A stretch of 64,000 bases of DNA from an uncultured Rhodobacterales bacterium. GTDB taxonomy: Bacteria > Pseudomonadota > Alphaproteobacteria > Rhodobacterales > Rhodobacteraceae. Location of the stretch: the NCBI GenBank assembly GCA_903873585.1, contig CAIQOV010000037.1, positions 124,001 to 188,000 of the forward strand. Reading direction: 5' to 3'. A model generated the notes under the pieces. The model was not told where the DNA came from. It was given only the letters and a program-made list of their open reading frames with translations, and searched no databases. Below, piece by piece: positions 26,806-35,254 of the stretch. The position numbers and the translations under genes were made by a program. The stretch's first letter is position 1. Each line of letters starts with the position of its first letter.

Positions 26806-27798
26806 ATGTTTCAAGCGCTCGTGCTAGAGAAGAACGCCGAAGGTCAGGCAGAGGCTGCGATCCGTGAACTGGACGACAGCGCCCTGCCTGCGGGGGATGT
26901 GACGGTGGCGGTGGACTATTCGACCGTGAACTACAAAGACGGTCTGTGCCTGTCGCCCAGTGGCGGCGGGCTGGTGAGGGCCTATCCACATGTGGCGGGG
27001 ATCGACTTTGCTGGCACGGTCGAAACCTCGACCGATGCGCGCTACAAGGCGGGCGATAAGGTGGTTCTGACCGGCTGGCGCGTGGGCGAAGTGCGTTGGG
27101 GCGGCTATGCCACCAAGGCGCGGGTCAAGGCCGATTGGCTGGTGCCTTTGCCCAACGGGTTGACCACACGGCAAGCGATGGCGGTGGGCACGGCGGGCTT
27201 GACCTCGATGCTGGCGGTTCTGGCGGTGGAGGATCACGGGCTGACCCCTGCGGGTGGGGAGGTGCTGGTGACGGGCGCTGCGGGGGGCGTTGGGTCGGTC
27301 GCGGTGGCACTGTTGGCCAAGCTGGGCTATCAAGTGGCGGCGGTGACAGGGCGGCCTGAAACCGAAGCCTATTTGCGCGATTTGGGGGCTTCCCGCATTA
27401 TCCCCCGCGCCGATTTGGCCGAAACTGTCAAACGCCCGCTAGAGGCCGAACTTTGGGCTGGTTGCATTGACGCCGTGGGGGGGGCGATGCTGGCCCGCGT
27501 GCTGGGGCAGATGAAATACGGCGCTTCGGTCGCGGCGGTGGGGCTTGCGGGTGGGTCCGGGTTGCCGGCTTCGGTGATCCCGTTCTTGCTGCGTGGGGTG
27601 AATTTGTTGGGCATCGATTCTGTGATGCGGCCTTTTGCTGATCGTCAACGGGCATGGGCGCGGATTGCCGCTGACCTGCCGCTGGATAAGCTAGAGGCGA
27701 TGATCCTGCCCGCCACGCTTGCCGATCTGCCTGCACTGGGCGCGGCGATTTTGAAGGGTGACGTGAAGGGTCGTGTGGTGGTGGACCTGCGGGCCTGA
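26806..27798 (+). CDS. acuI: Acrylyl-CoA reductase AcuI (zinc-free MDR family)
   Basis: A 330-residue medium-chain reductase of the YhdH/AcuI branch. Landmarks are VDYSTVNYKDGLCL (about 42-55), PHVAGIDFAGTV, the NADPH loop VTGAAGGVGSVAVALL (about 149-164) and the C-terminal GIDSVMRP. No structural or catalytic zinc cysteines are present, as expected. AcuI reduces acryloyl-CoA to propionyl-CoA and protects cells that break down DMSP or 3-hydroxypropionate. AGGAAAGGAA precedes the ATG by 5 bases. It ends the run that began with the acyl-CoA ligase. Confidence 0.85.
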   Translation: MFQALVLEKNAEGQAEAAIRELDDSALPAGDVTVAVDYSTVNYKDGLCLSPSGGGLVRAYPHVAGIDFAGTVETSTDARYKAGDKVVLTGWRVGEVRWGGYATKARVKADWLVPLPNGLTTRQAMAVGTAGLTSMLAVLAVEDHGLTPAGGEVLVTGAAGGVGSVAVALLAKLGYQVAAVTGRPETEAYLRDLGASRIIPRADLAETVKRPLEAELWAGCIDAVGGAMLARVLGQMKYGASVAAVGLAGGSGLPASVIPFLLRGVNLLGIDSVMRPFADRQRAWARIAADLPLDKLEAMILPATLADLPALGAAILKGDVKGRVVVDLRA

Positions 27799-27811
27799 CG
27801 GCCGCGCCCAC

Positions 27812-27885
27812 GATTTTTCGGCGAAAAATCAAACAGACTCGATTTTTCGGCGAAAAATCGTTGCTAAATTCTTCGCAGAAGAATT
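27812..27885. repeat. Triple hairpin array between convergent genes
   Basis: Three hairpins follow each other: GATTTTTCG-G-CGAAAAATC (27812-27830), CGATTTTTCG-G-CGAAAAATCG (27840-27860) and AATTCTTC-gca-GAAGAATT (27867-27885). They lie between the stops of acuI and the convergent oxidase gene and can serve as a bidirectional terminator. The first two share their stem with the hairpins at 62261-62320, so they belong to a dispersed family. Confidence 0.7.
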
Positions 27886-27891
27886 GTGGGC

Positions 27892-29058
27892 TCAGTCCTT
27901 CCAGTCGCCTTCGAAATCTTTGGGAATCATCAGGTTATGTGCGCCAAACTTGGCTATATCGCGCTCTCCACACAATGCCATCGTGGTGTCGACCTCCTTG
28001 CGGATCACCTCTAGTGCGGCACTGACCCCCGCTTGCCCCATAGCCCCAAGCCCATAGATATAGCTGCGCCCGATCATCGTGGCCTTGGCCCCCATCGCCA
28101 GCGCCTTAAGCACGTCTTGACCCGACCGGATACCGCCATCCATCCACACATCGACCTGATCGCCCACGGCACGCGCAATGGCGGGCAAGCGGCGGATCGA
28201 CGACAGCGCCCCGTCCAACTGCCGCCCGCCGTGGTTTGATACGATCATCGCATCCGCGCCAAAATCGGCGGCGCGGCGGGCGTCTTCTTCATCTAGCACG
28301 CCTTTCAAGATCAACTTACCGCCCCACATATCGCGGATACGGGCGATTTTGCCCCAGTCAAGCTGGGGGTCAAATTGCTCTGCCGTCCATGAACCGAGTG
28401 AGGAGAGATCCTTTACCCCCTTCGCATGGCCCACGATATTGCCAAAACTGTGCCGCTTGGTGCGCGCCATGCCTGCTGCCCAACGCCATTTCGTGGCGAT
28501 GTCGATGATATTGGCAATCGTGGGCTTGGGCGGCGCAGAGAGGCCATTTTTCAGATCTTTGTGCCTTTGGCCCATGATCTGCAAATCCAGCGTCAGAACC
28601 AAGGCCGAACATTTAGCCTTGCGCGCGCGGTCAAGGGCGCTGGCGACAAAATCCCAATCCTTCATCACATACAACTGAAACCAGAAGGGCGCTGTGGTGT
28701 GGGCTGCGACATCCTCGATCGAGCAGATTGACATGGTTGACAGGGTGTAGGGCACGCCAAAATCTTGTGCGGCGCGGGCGGCTTTGATCTCGCCATCGGC
28801 GGATTGCATTCCGGTGAAGCCCACAGGGGCCAAGGCCACGGGCATGGCCACGGGCTGGCCCAGCATGGTGCTGGCGATTGTGCGGTTTGACATGTCGACC
28901 GCGACCTTCTGCCGCAGGCGCAGCTTGGAAAAATCGCTGACATTGTCGCGGAAGGTTTGTTCGGTGTAAGACCCGCTTTCGCAGTAATCAAAAAACATCT
29001 TCGGCGCGCGGCGCTTGTGCAGGCGGCGCAGGTCTTCGATGGATGTGATCACGGGCAT
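27892..29058 (-). CDS. lldD: FMN-dependent alpha-hydroxy-acid oxidase/dehydrogenase (LldD-like)
   Basis: A 388-residue glycolate oxidase-type enzyme. FMN contacts and catalytic residues appear in VALAPVGFTGM, FQLYVMKD, LTLDLQIMGQRHKD, LILKGVL, the active-site SNHGGRQLDG (His near residue 274) and DGGIRSGQDVLKAL. L-lactate dehydrogenase is the most frequent role, but mandelate or glycolate oxidation cannot be excluded. GGAGG lies 8 bases before the ATG at 29058. The gene is monocistronic and divergent from the type II secretion operon. Confidence 0.87.
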   Translation of the reverse strand: MPVITSIEDLRRLHKRRAPKMFFDYCESGSYTEQTFRDNVSDFSKLRLRQKVAVDMSNRTIASTMLGQPVAMPVALAPVGFTGMQSADGEIKAARAAQDFGVPYTLSTMSICSIEDVAAHTTAPFWFQLYVMKDWDFVASALDRARKAKCSALVLTLDLQIMGQRHKDLKNGLSAPPKPTIANIIDIATKWRWAAGMARTKRHSFGNIVGHAKGVKDLSSLGSWTAEQFDPQLDWGKIARIRDMWGGKLILKGVLDEEDARRAADFGADAMIVSNHGGRQLDGALSSIRRLPAIARAVGDQVDVWMDGGIRSGQDVLKALAMGAKATMIGRSYIYGLGAMGQAGVSAALEVIRKEVDTTMALCGERDIAKFGAHNLMIPKDFEGDWKD

Positions 29059-29224
29059 TTTGGCCTCCGAACGCAATGCGGTGAGCAACCCTAGCGCGGG
29101 CGCGCAGTTTCTGCCAGAGCGCTAAGGCAAGGGCCTCTGCTTTGCGAACCAAGCTCTCTATGCTTGGGGTTTATAGCCTTACACCTGCGCGCCTAGGGGG
29201 TGTGAGCGTCTTTTGGGCGGATTT

Positions 29225-29257
29225 GACTTGTGTCATACCTTGGGTATGGGTCAAGTC
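29225..29257. promoter_or_regulatory. Large palindrome overlapping the putative gspD promoter
   Basis: The outer arms GACTTG (29225-29230) and CAAGTC (29252-29257) and the inner arms CATACC (29234-29239) and GGTATG (29243-29248) pair perfectly, with 3-base spacers and a 3-base centre. TTGACT (29223-29228) overlaps the left arm and a weak TATGGG lies 16 bases on, so a dimeric regulator bound here would sit on the promoter. It lies 44-76 bases before the gspD start. An RNA hairpin role is an alternative. Confidence 0.55.
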
Positions 29258-29300
29258 TTAACGGTGTCAGCACAAGTTGCGCAGAAAGGCCAGTTTGCCA

Positions 29301-31280
29301 ATGTTACCTGTCCGGAAAATTTTGACGGGCCTGTCCGTCGTGGCCTTGCTGTGGGCCGTGTCGGCCTGCGTTCCCGGCACCAGCGGTTCATCAGGGGCGG
29401 GCCTGTCGGGCGACCGTGATGCTTTGGCGCGGTTGAACTTGGCCGCGCGCAACGGGCGGGCGGGAACGCCGGCCTATGCCGGTGGGCCGCAGCCCACACA
29501 GGTGGTTTATTTCAACGACATCGGGGGCAACCCACCCGTGCAAGCCGGTGTGCAGGCTGTGGGGCAGGGCTTTACGGTCAACCTTCAAGCGGTCAGCGTG
29601 GATGTCGCCGCACAGTCCTTGCTGGGCGATGTGTTGCAGGTGCCCTATACGCTTGACCCTTCGGTTGCAGGCACGGTGACGATGGCCACCGGCGGGCCCG
29701 TGGCGCGCACCGATCTGTTGATGTTCTTTGAAACCGCCTTGCAAGCCAATGGCCTGATCCTTGTCGCCGAGGGGCGCGGCTTTCGCATCAAGGCCCTCGA
29801 CGGCGCGGGCATGACCGCTGCGATGACAGCCGAAGGCTACGGCTTCACCGCTTTGCCGCTGCGCCATTTGGGGGCCAACCGCATGCTGGCCTTGCTTGAC
29901 GGCTTTGCCGCGCCTGCGGGGGCGCTGCGGGCTTCGGAAAATGATGACATGATCTTGGTGCGCGGCTCTGCCGCTGACCGCGCTGCCATTCAAAGCATGG
30001 TGCAATCGCTGGATGTTGACCTGTTGGCAAAGCCCAATGCTGGGATAGCCTTTTTGCAAAACGCCCCGGCCACGCAGGTTGCAACCGATCTGTCAGCGGT
30101 CGCCGCCAATGATCCGCAATCCTCGGGGTGGAGCATTCAGGTCTTGCAACGCTCTAACGCGATTCTGGTGCAGGCGCATGATCAGGGTGATCTGCAAAAC
30201 GCCATGCAGTGGATCCGCCAGCTAGACCGCACGGGTGGGGCGGCGGGGGCGGATATTACGGTGTATCAAGTGCAATATGCCAAGGCGTCAGACCTTTCGG
30301 TGCTGTTGCAGGCCACCTTTGGTGACGGTGGCGCGGCCCCTGCCGCAGCGCCCACAGCGGGCGCAGCGGACGGGGTGGCTGTGCCGCAGGCGGCTGATGC
30401 CTCTGTCACGGCTGTTGCAGCCCCAAGTGGTGGTGACACGCGCTTTACCCCCGACGATGGCAACAATACGATCATCATTCGCGGCTCGACCCCTGTGCGC
30501 CAACAAGCGCTGCAATTGTTGGCCGCGATTGACCGCCCGCCGGTGCAGGTGCTGATTGACGTGCTGCTGGTCGAAGTCACGCTAAACGATGCCACCGCGA
30601 TGGGGGTGCAAGCCTATCTGCAAAGCAATGACGCGCAGTTCATCGCCACCAACGGGCTGACCACAGGCATCGCCACCACAGCACCCGGATTTAATCTGGT
30701 GCTGGGCGACGGGGTCGATGCCAAGGTGATCATCGACAGCCTGTCGCAGGTCACCAAGGTGAAGGTTGTCTCGGCCCCCTCGATCTCGGCCTTTGAAAAC
30801 GAAGAGGCGCAGATCAAGGTGGTCGAACAAGTGCCCATCGTCACGCAACAGGTTGTTTCAACCCAAACGCCTGATGCGCCCACGGTGAACTCGGTCGAAT
30901 ATCACGATGCGGGCGTGATTTTGAAGGTCACGCCCCGTGTGAGCCAGACCAACCTTGTGAACCTGAAGGTTGATCAGGAACTGTCTGCCGTGGTGCGCAG
31001 CGGCGTTGCCACGCTGACACCGACGCTGCGCCAAAGGTCAATCTCGACCCGTGTGGCGGTGTATGACAACCAGACGGTGGCCTTGGGCGGGTTGATTTCG
31101 TCCCAAGGGTCAAGCGACCGCAAGGCGCTGTTTGGCCTGCTGCCCAGCCACACCGGCGATGACAAATCCCGCACCGAGTTGATTGTGTTCATCACCCCCC
31201 ATGTGGTGCGCAACCAGCAAGATGCCGCGACGATTTCCGCCGAACTGCGCGCGCGGATGCCCCAGATGAGCGGGCAATGA
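29301..31280 (+). CDS. gspD: Type II secretion outer-membrane secretin GspD
   Basis: A 659-residue secretin lipoprotein. The signal peptide ends in the lipobox AVSAC with Cys23. The N0 domain covers about residues 85-165 (NLQAVSVDVAAQSLLGDVL), N1 about 175-240, N2 about 245-315, and N3 about 320-425 with an Ala/Pro-rich insert. The secretin core holds VSAPSISAFENEEAQIKV, VILKVTPRV and TVALGGLIS, ending FITPHVVRNQQDA. It forms the outer-membrane channel. The ATG at 29301 is chosen over an in-frame TTG 24 bases upstream because it gives a proper lipoprotein signal and has AGAAAGG upstream. The gspE ATG overlaps its stop. Confidence 0.93.
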   Translation: MLPVRKILTGLSVVALLWAVSACVPGTSGSSGAGLSGDRDALARLNLAARNGRAGTPAYAGGPQPTQVVYFNDIGGNPPVQAGVQAVGQGFTVNLQAVSVDVAAQSLLGDVLQVPYTLDPSVAGTVTMATGGPVARTDLLMFFETALQANGLILVAEGRGFRIKALDGAGMTAAMTAEGYGFTALPLRHLGANRMLALLDGFAAPAGALRASENDDMILVRGSAADRAAIQSMVQSLDVDLLAKPNAGIAFLQNAPATQVATDLSAVAANDPQSSGWSIQVLQRSNAILVQAHDQGDLQNAMQWIRQLDRTGGAAGADITVYQVQYAKASDLSVLLQATFGDGGAAPAAAPTAGAADGVAVPQAADASVTAVAAPSGGDTRFTPDDGNNTIIIRGSTPVRQQALQLLAAIDRPPVQVLIDVLLVEVTLNDATAMGVQAYLQSNDAQFIATNGLTTGIATTAPGFNLVLGDGVDAKVIIDSLSQVTKVKVVSAPSISAFENEEAQIKVVEQVPIVTQQVVSTQTPDAPTVNSVEYHDAGVILKVTPRVSQTNLVNLKVDQELSAVVRSGVATLTPTLRQRSISTRVAVYDNQTVALGGLISSQGSSDRKALFGLLPSHTGDDKSRTELIVFITPHVVRNQQDAATISAELRARMPQMSGQ

Positions 31281-32824
31281 CACCAAACACCGGGGCCACA
31301 CCGCAAGACCCCTTGGCCTTGGCGCAACTGCGCGCCCAGACCCACGGCTTGCCCTTGATGACCGATGCCGACTGGCCCGCAACGCTTGACCTGCCGCAGG
31401 GCCTGTCGCGCGCCTTTCTGCGCCGCGCTTTGATGCTGCCGCTGGGCGTGGGCGCAGATGGGCGCTGGCGCGTGGCCTTGGCCGACCCGTCTGACAGTGC
31501 TGCCCTTGGCGCGCTGCGGGTGGCTTTGGGGCAGGATCTGGCGCTGATGGTCGCCTCGCAACCTGCGCTTTTGTCGCGGCTTGAGGGGTTGGGGGCCAGT
31601 GCCCCCGCCCCCCGCGCCGATCTGGCAGAGCAAGATCCGCAGGATTCTGCGCTTGATGCGCCCGTTATCGCCCTTCTGGACCAAATGCTGTCCCAAGCGG
31701 TTGAAGCCCGCGCCACCGATTTGCATTTTGAACCTGGCCCCGTCGATATGTCGGTGCGCCAACGCGTTGACGGCATGCTGCGCCCCGTGGCCGTGGTGCC
31801 CGCCGCCACCGGCCGTGCTGTGGTGGCGCGCCTGAAAATCCTTGCCGGTTTGAACATCGCCGAGCGGCGCTTGGCGCAAGATGGCCCGATCCGCGCTGTG
31901 ATTGCAGGGCGCACCTTTGACCTGCGCCTTGCCACCCTGCCCATGGTTGACGGTGAGGGCGCTGCCCTGCGCATTTTGGCGGGGCGCCAAAACCTGCCCA
32001 CCATCGCGGGCTTGGGCCTGCAACCTTTGGCCGAGGCTGATTTGCGCGCGGGCCTGTCACACGCGCATGGGCTGATCTTGATCACCGGCCCCACCGGCAG
32101 CGGCAAAACCACCACCCTCGCCGCCGCCACCGCCGAGGTGAACGACCCCAAGCGCAAGATCATCTCGATTGAAGATCCGGTCGAATACCACATCCCCGGC
32201 ATTTCGCAGGTGCAGGTCAATCCTGCCATCGGGCTGACCTTTTCAGCCGGACTGCGGGCCTTTATGCGCGCTGACCCCGATGTTTTGCTGGTGGGCGAAG
32301 TGCGGGATTGTGAGACGGCAGAGGTGACGGTGCAAGCCTCACTCACCGGGCATTTGGTGCTGACGACGTTGCACACCAACTCTGCCGCAGGGGCCGTGGT
32401 GCGCTTGGCGGAAATGGGGGTGGAGCCGTATCTTTTGGCCGCAACCCTGCGTCTTAGCCTTGGCCAGCGCTTGGTGCGGCTTTTGTGCCGCCATTGTCGG
32501 GTTGAAGAGGTGGGGCCTTTGCCCTTTCCCGAAACCATCCAGCGCCTGTGCGGCCATGACCCCGCAACACCAGCGCGCCATTACCTTGCCCAAGGTTGCG
32601 ATCATTGTGGGCGCACGGGGTATTACGGGCGGCGCGCGATATTCGAGGTGATGCCCGTGACCGATGCGGTGCGCGCAGCCCTACTGGCAGGCGCAGGCAC
32701 AGCGGCGCTGCATCAGGTGGCTTTGGGCGCGGGTATGGTCCCCTTAATGGCCGACGGCCTGCGCCGTGTGCTGCAAGGCGACACCAGCGTGGCCGAGGTG
32801 TTGCGGGTGGTGCAGGATGCCTAG
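31277..32824 (+). CDS. gspE: Type II secretion ATPase GspE
   Basis: The 515-residue cytoplasmic ATPase powers pseudopilus assembly. An N-terminal GspE_N domain (residues 1-110) is followed by the ATPase: ATDLHFEP (about 147-154), Walker A TGPTGSGKTTT (about 273-283), Asp box SIEDPVEY, Walker B LVGEVRD and the His box LTTLHTNSA. The zinc-binding tetracysteine motif is present as CRHC and CDHC near residues 410-440. It overlaps gspF by 8 bases. Confidence 0.95.
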   Translation: MTPNTGATPQDPLALAQLRAQTHGLPLMTDADWPATLDLPQGLSRAFLRRALMLPLGVGADGRWRVALADPSDSAALGALRVALGQDLALMVASQPALLSRLEGLGASAPAPRADLAEQDPQDSALDAPVIALLDQMLSQAVEARATDLHFEPGPVDMSVRQRVDGMLRPVAVVPAATGRAVVARLKILAGLNIAERRLAQDGPIRAVIAGRTFDLRLATLPMVDGEGAALRILAGRQNLPTIAGLGLQPLAEADLRAGLSHAHGLILITGPTGSGKTTTLAAATAEVNDPKRKIISIEDPVEYHIPGISQVQVNPAIGLTFSAGLRAFMRADPDVLLVGEVRDCETAEVTVQASLTGHLVLTTLHTNSAAGAVVRLAEMGVEPYLLAATLRLSLGQRLVRLLCRHCRVEEVGPLPFPETIQRLCGHDPATPARHYLAQGCDHCGRTGYYGRRAIFEVMPVTDAVRAALLAGAGTAALHQVALGAGMVPLMADGLRRVLQGDTSVAEVLRVVQDA

Positions 32825-33878
32825 CGTGTTTTCAAGCACTCCCACCGCCGATGACATCACCCTTTTCACCCAAGAACTGTCGTGGATGATCGGTGCAGGT
32901 GTGCCGCTTGGCCGTGCGATTGACCTTTTGGCAGGCGAAGCGGCGCAAAGCCGGTTGCAGCCTGTCTTGCTGGCGGTGCGCGCCGAATTGCGGGCGGGGG
33001 CCAGTTTGGCCGATGCTTTGGCGCGGCAAGGCGCGGTCTTTCCCGAAGCCTACCAACGCCTTGTTGCCTTGGCCGAGGGCACGGGTACTTTGCCCATGGT
33101 CTTGCAACGCCTGCACGCAGGGCGCGCCCAAGCGCAGGCTTTGCAGCGCAAGTTGGGATCAGCACTGGTCTATCCGGCCTTTCTGCTGCTGGTGGCTTTG
33201 GCGGCGGTGGCGCTGATCGGCTTGGCCGTGGTGCCCCAGATGCGCGCCGTTTTGCCCCCCGTGCCACGGGCGGACGGGGCCGATGCCGCCATTCGCCGTT
33301 TGATTGATGTGTCAGATTGGGTAAGCGGTCATGCCGTGACCGTTGGCGTGATTGTGGCGCTGGGGATGGGTGCCTTCGCGGTGCTGATCCGCCAAGTGCG
33401 CGTGCAGCGCGCCTTGACCAATGCTGCGACCCATGTGCCCGTTATTGGTACGCTGATCTTAACCGCGCGTTTGGCCGAGATGACCCGCTCACTCGCCATG
33501 CTAACAGAATCCGGCCTGCCCTTGGCCGAGGCGTTGCGCCTAACACGGCGCAGCACGGTGGCAGGGGATCTGGCCCGCGTGCTGGAAGCGATGGAAAACG
33601 CCCTGCGCGCGGGCCAAGATGTCACCCAGCCCTTGCGCGCCGCGCGCGGTGTGCCGCCTTTGCTGTCAAGCCTGATCCGTGTGGGCCAAGAGACGGGCAA
33701 CATGGCCCGCAGCTTAACCCAAGCCGCCGAAGTCTTTGAAGAAAAAACCCGCATCGCGCTGGACCGCGCCTTGGTGCTGCTGGAACCGGCCATCATCTTG
33801 CTGATCTCGGTTGGGGTTGGCGGATTGATCTATACCGTCATCGGCGCGCTAATGTCGGTCAATGATATGTTTGTCTGA
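32817..33878 (+). CDS. gspF: Type II secretion inner-membrane platform protein GspF
   Basis: A 353-residue protein with two T2SF domains and three membrane helices (about 120-140, 170-195, 325-345). The N-terminal half has FTQELSWMIGAGVPLGRAID and the second half LAEMTRSLAMLTESGLPLAEA, the usual duplicated pattern, with GQETGN in the second copy. Because its ATG lies inside the end of gspE, expression is probably coupled. Confidence 0.93.
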   Translation: MPSVFSSTPTADDITLFTQELSWMIGAGVPLGRAIDLLAGEAAQSRLQPVLLAVRAELRAGASLADALARQGAVFPEAYQRLVALAEGTGTLPMVLQRLHAGRAQAQALQRKLGSALVYPAFLLLVALAAVALIGLAVVPQMRAVLPPVPRADGADAAIRRLIDVSDWVSGHAVTVGVIVALGMGAFAVLIRQVRVQRALTNAATHVPVIGTLILTARLAEMTRSLAMLTESGLPLAEALRLTRRSTVAGDLARVLEAMENALRAGQDVTQPLRAARGVPPLLSSLIRVGQETGNMARSLTQAAEVFEEKTRIALDRALVLLEPAIILLISVGVGGLIYTVIGALMSVNDMFV

Positions 33879-33888
33879 AAGGAAAGCC

Positions 33889-34305
33889 ATGAACCGCGAA
33901 ACAGAAAAAGAAGCCGGTTTCACGCTGGTTGAACTGCTGGTCGTGCTGGTGATCCTAGCGCTTTTGGCCGCCTTGGTCGGGCCGCGCGTAGTGGGGTATA
34001 TGAGCACATCCAAGGTCAAGACCGCCCATGTCCAGATCGCCGCCTATCAGACAGCGCTAGAGCTGTATCATCTTGATCTGGGCCGCTATCCGCAAACCGC
34101 CGAAGGCTTGGCCGCCTTGGCCACCGCCCCTGCCGGTTCTTCGGGTTGGGCTGGTCCCTATCTGGATAAGGCTGTGGCCACCGACCCTTGGGGCACGCCT
34201 TATGATTACACCGCCAGCCCAGACGCCAGCACTTTCAAGCTGCGCAGTTTTGGCGCAGATGGCCAAGAGGGCGGCGAGGGCGACAATGCCGATATCTCTC
34301 CGTGA
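33889..34305 (+). CDS. gspG: Type II secretion major pseudopilin GspG
   Basis: A 138-residue prepilin. The prepilin peptidase site is EAG/FTLVELLVVLVILALLAA with Glu at mature position 5. The C-terminal part DPWGTPYDYTASPD and FGADGQEGGEGDNADI is the calcium-binding loop of GspG. Homologs are of the same length. AAAGGAAA precedes the ATG at 33889. It overlaps gspH by 20 bases. Confidence 0.95.
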   Translation: MNRETEKEAGFTLVELLVVLVILALLAALVGPRVVGYMSTSKVKTAHVQIAAYQTALELYHLDLGRYPQTAEGLAALATAPAGSSGWAGPYLDKAVATDPWGTPYDYTASPDASTFKLRSFGADGQEGGEGDNADISP

Positions 34306-34696
34306 CGAGGCGGGGTTCACCCTTGCCGAGATGCTTTTGGTCGTGGCCATCACCGCTTTGGCTGCGGGATTGGTCGTGGGGCGCGGCTTGCCCGGAGTGC
34401 ACCGTATCGACCATGCCGCCCTGCAATCTTTTGTGCGCAGCCTTCGGGCCGAAGCGATGCGCACCGACCGCCGCCTTGCCCTTGGCGTTGGGCCGGATGG
34501 ACATAGCTTTGCGGCAGGCGGGTTTGTTTTGGCGCTGGGGCCAGACCGTCAGGCGACGGTCATCGGGCCAAAGGGCGAAACCTCGATCGGGTTTGAACCT
34601 GACGGGTCAAGCCAAGGCGGGCTTTTGCGGGTGCTGGCCGCAGGCTTTGCCGACCAAGTGGTCATCGCCCCCGTCACCGGAACTGTGCAGCCCTGA
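34286..34696 (+). CDS. gspH: Type II secretion minor pseudopilin GspH
   Basis: A 136-residue minor pseudopilin with leader MPISLRDEAG cut before FTLAEMLLVVAITALAAGL. The rest is an extended beta domain (LALGVGPDGHSFAAGGFVL). The start lies inside the end of gspG. The stop overlaps the presumed gspI start. Confidence 0.88.
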   Translation: MPISLRDEAGFTLAEMLLVVAITALAAGLVVGRGLPGVHRIDHAALQSFVRSLRAEAMRTDRRLALGVGPDGHSFAAGGFVLALGPDRQATVIGPKGETSIGFEPDGSSQGGLLRVLAAGFADQVVIAPVTGTVQP

Positions 34697-35006
34697 GGCG
34701 GGGTTCTCCTTGGTCGAGGTGTTGGCCGCCCTGACGATTGCCAGCCTGACCGTAGTGGCAGCGCTGACCCTGTTCACCCAATCGGCACGGGTCAACGACC
34801 GCCTGATCAAAGAAACCGCCGCGCGCGATCTGGTGCGGCGGCTGTTGGCGACGGATGCGGTGGGGCAGGGACAAGCTGGCGATTTGGGCTGGGTCGCCAC
34901 CTTGTCGCGCCCCGAGGGGGGCTTGGTGCGGCATGACGTGGCGGTGACTTGGGCGGGCGGCCCGCAGATCAGCGCCCTGCGGCTTGAACCGATGGTCGCG
35001 CCATGA
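34683..35006 (+). CDS. gspI: Type II secretion minor pseudopilin GspI (start uncertain, no ATG/GTG)
   Basis: The 107-residue frame has PEAG/FSLVEVLAALTIASLTVV, a perfect prepilin signal with Glu5 and hydrophobic helix, then ARVNDRLIKETAARDLVRRL and GDLGWVATLSRPEGGLVRHD. Near the leader there is no ATG or GTG in this frame. Candidates are CTG at 34683, giving a 7-residue leader, or TTG at 34647. I give the CTG because the leader length fits; initiation may depend on coupling to gspH. Its last 42 codons are the ancestor, or sibling, of the three repeated ORFs that follow. Confidence 0.75.
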   Translation: MCSPEAGFSLVEVLAALTIASLTVVAALTLFTQSARVNDRLIKETAARDLVRRLLATDAVGQGQAGDLGWVATLSRPEGGLVRHDVAVTWAGGPQISALRLEPMVAP

Positions 35007-35254
35007 GCGATCTGCACCACCCCGATCCCGAGGCGGGGCTTTGCTTGGTTAAGCCTGCGGCGACGCTGGTGCAGTTTGTTCATTTACCACAGGTCAACGA
35101 CGCTGTGACCAAAGATGCTGCTTCAACCGATTTGGGCTGGGTGGCGACCCTGTCGCGCTCTGAGGGGGCCTTGGTGCGGAACGAAGTGGCGGTGACTTGG
35201 GCGGGCGGCCCGCAGATCAGCGTCGTGCGGCTTGAACCGATGGTCGCGCCATGA
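35003..35254 (+). CDS. Degenerate gspI-derived small ORF, copy 1
   Basis: An 83-residue ORF whose ATG overlaps the gspI stop. Its N terminus (MSDLHHPDPEAGLCLVK) resembles the gspJ start, and its remainder follows gspI (VNDAVTKDAAS, then DLGWVATLSRSEGALV, AVTWAGGPQISVVRLEP). Against gspI it lacks about 7 residues of the hydrophobic helix and about 14 residues of the following helix, both as in-frame losses. The prepilin site is altered to G-LCLVK, with Lys at the key Glu5 position, so processing and pilus insertion are unlikely. Function unknown; it may be a translated relic. Confidence 0.5.
   Translation: MSDLHHPDPEAGLCLVKPAATLVQFVHLPQVNDAVTKDAASTDLGWVATLSRSEGALVRNEVAVTWAGGPQISVVRLEPMVAP

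Noticed and set aside
27812-27885. Hairpins as ends of a small transposable element
   Set aside because: The inverted repeats are only 19-21 bases each and enclose no coding sequence or target duplication.
31192-32538. A 448-codon open frame on the minus strand opposite gspE
   Set aside because: Ser/Arg-rich composition without any domain, and it lies fully opposite a gene with all GspE motifs.
34302-34682. ATG-started extension of the gspI frame back to 34302
   Set aside because: The extra residues are the out-of-frame reading of gspH and would put more than 120 residues before the prepilin cleavage site.
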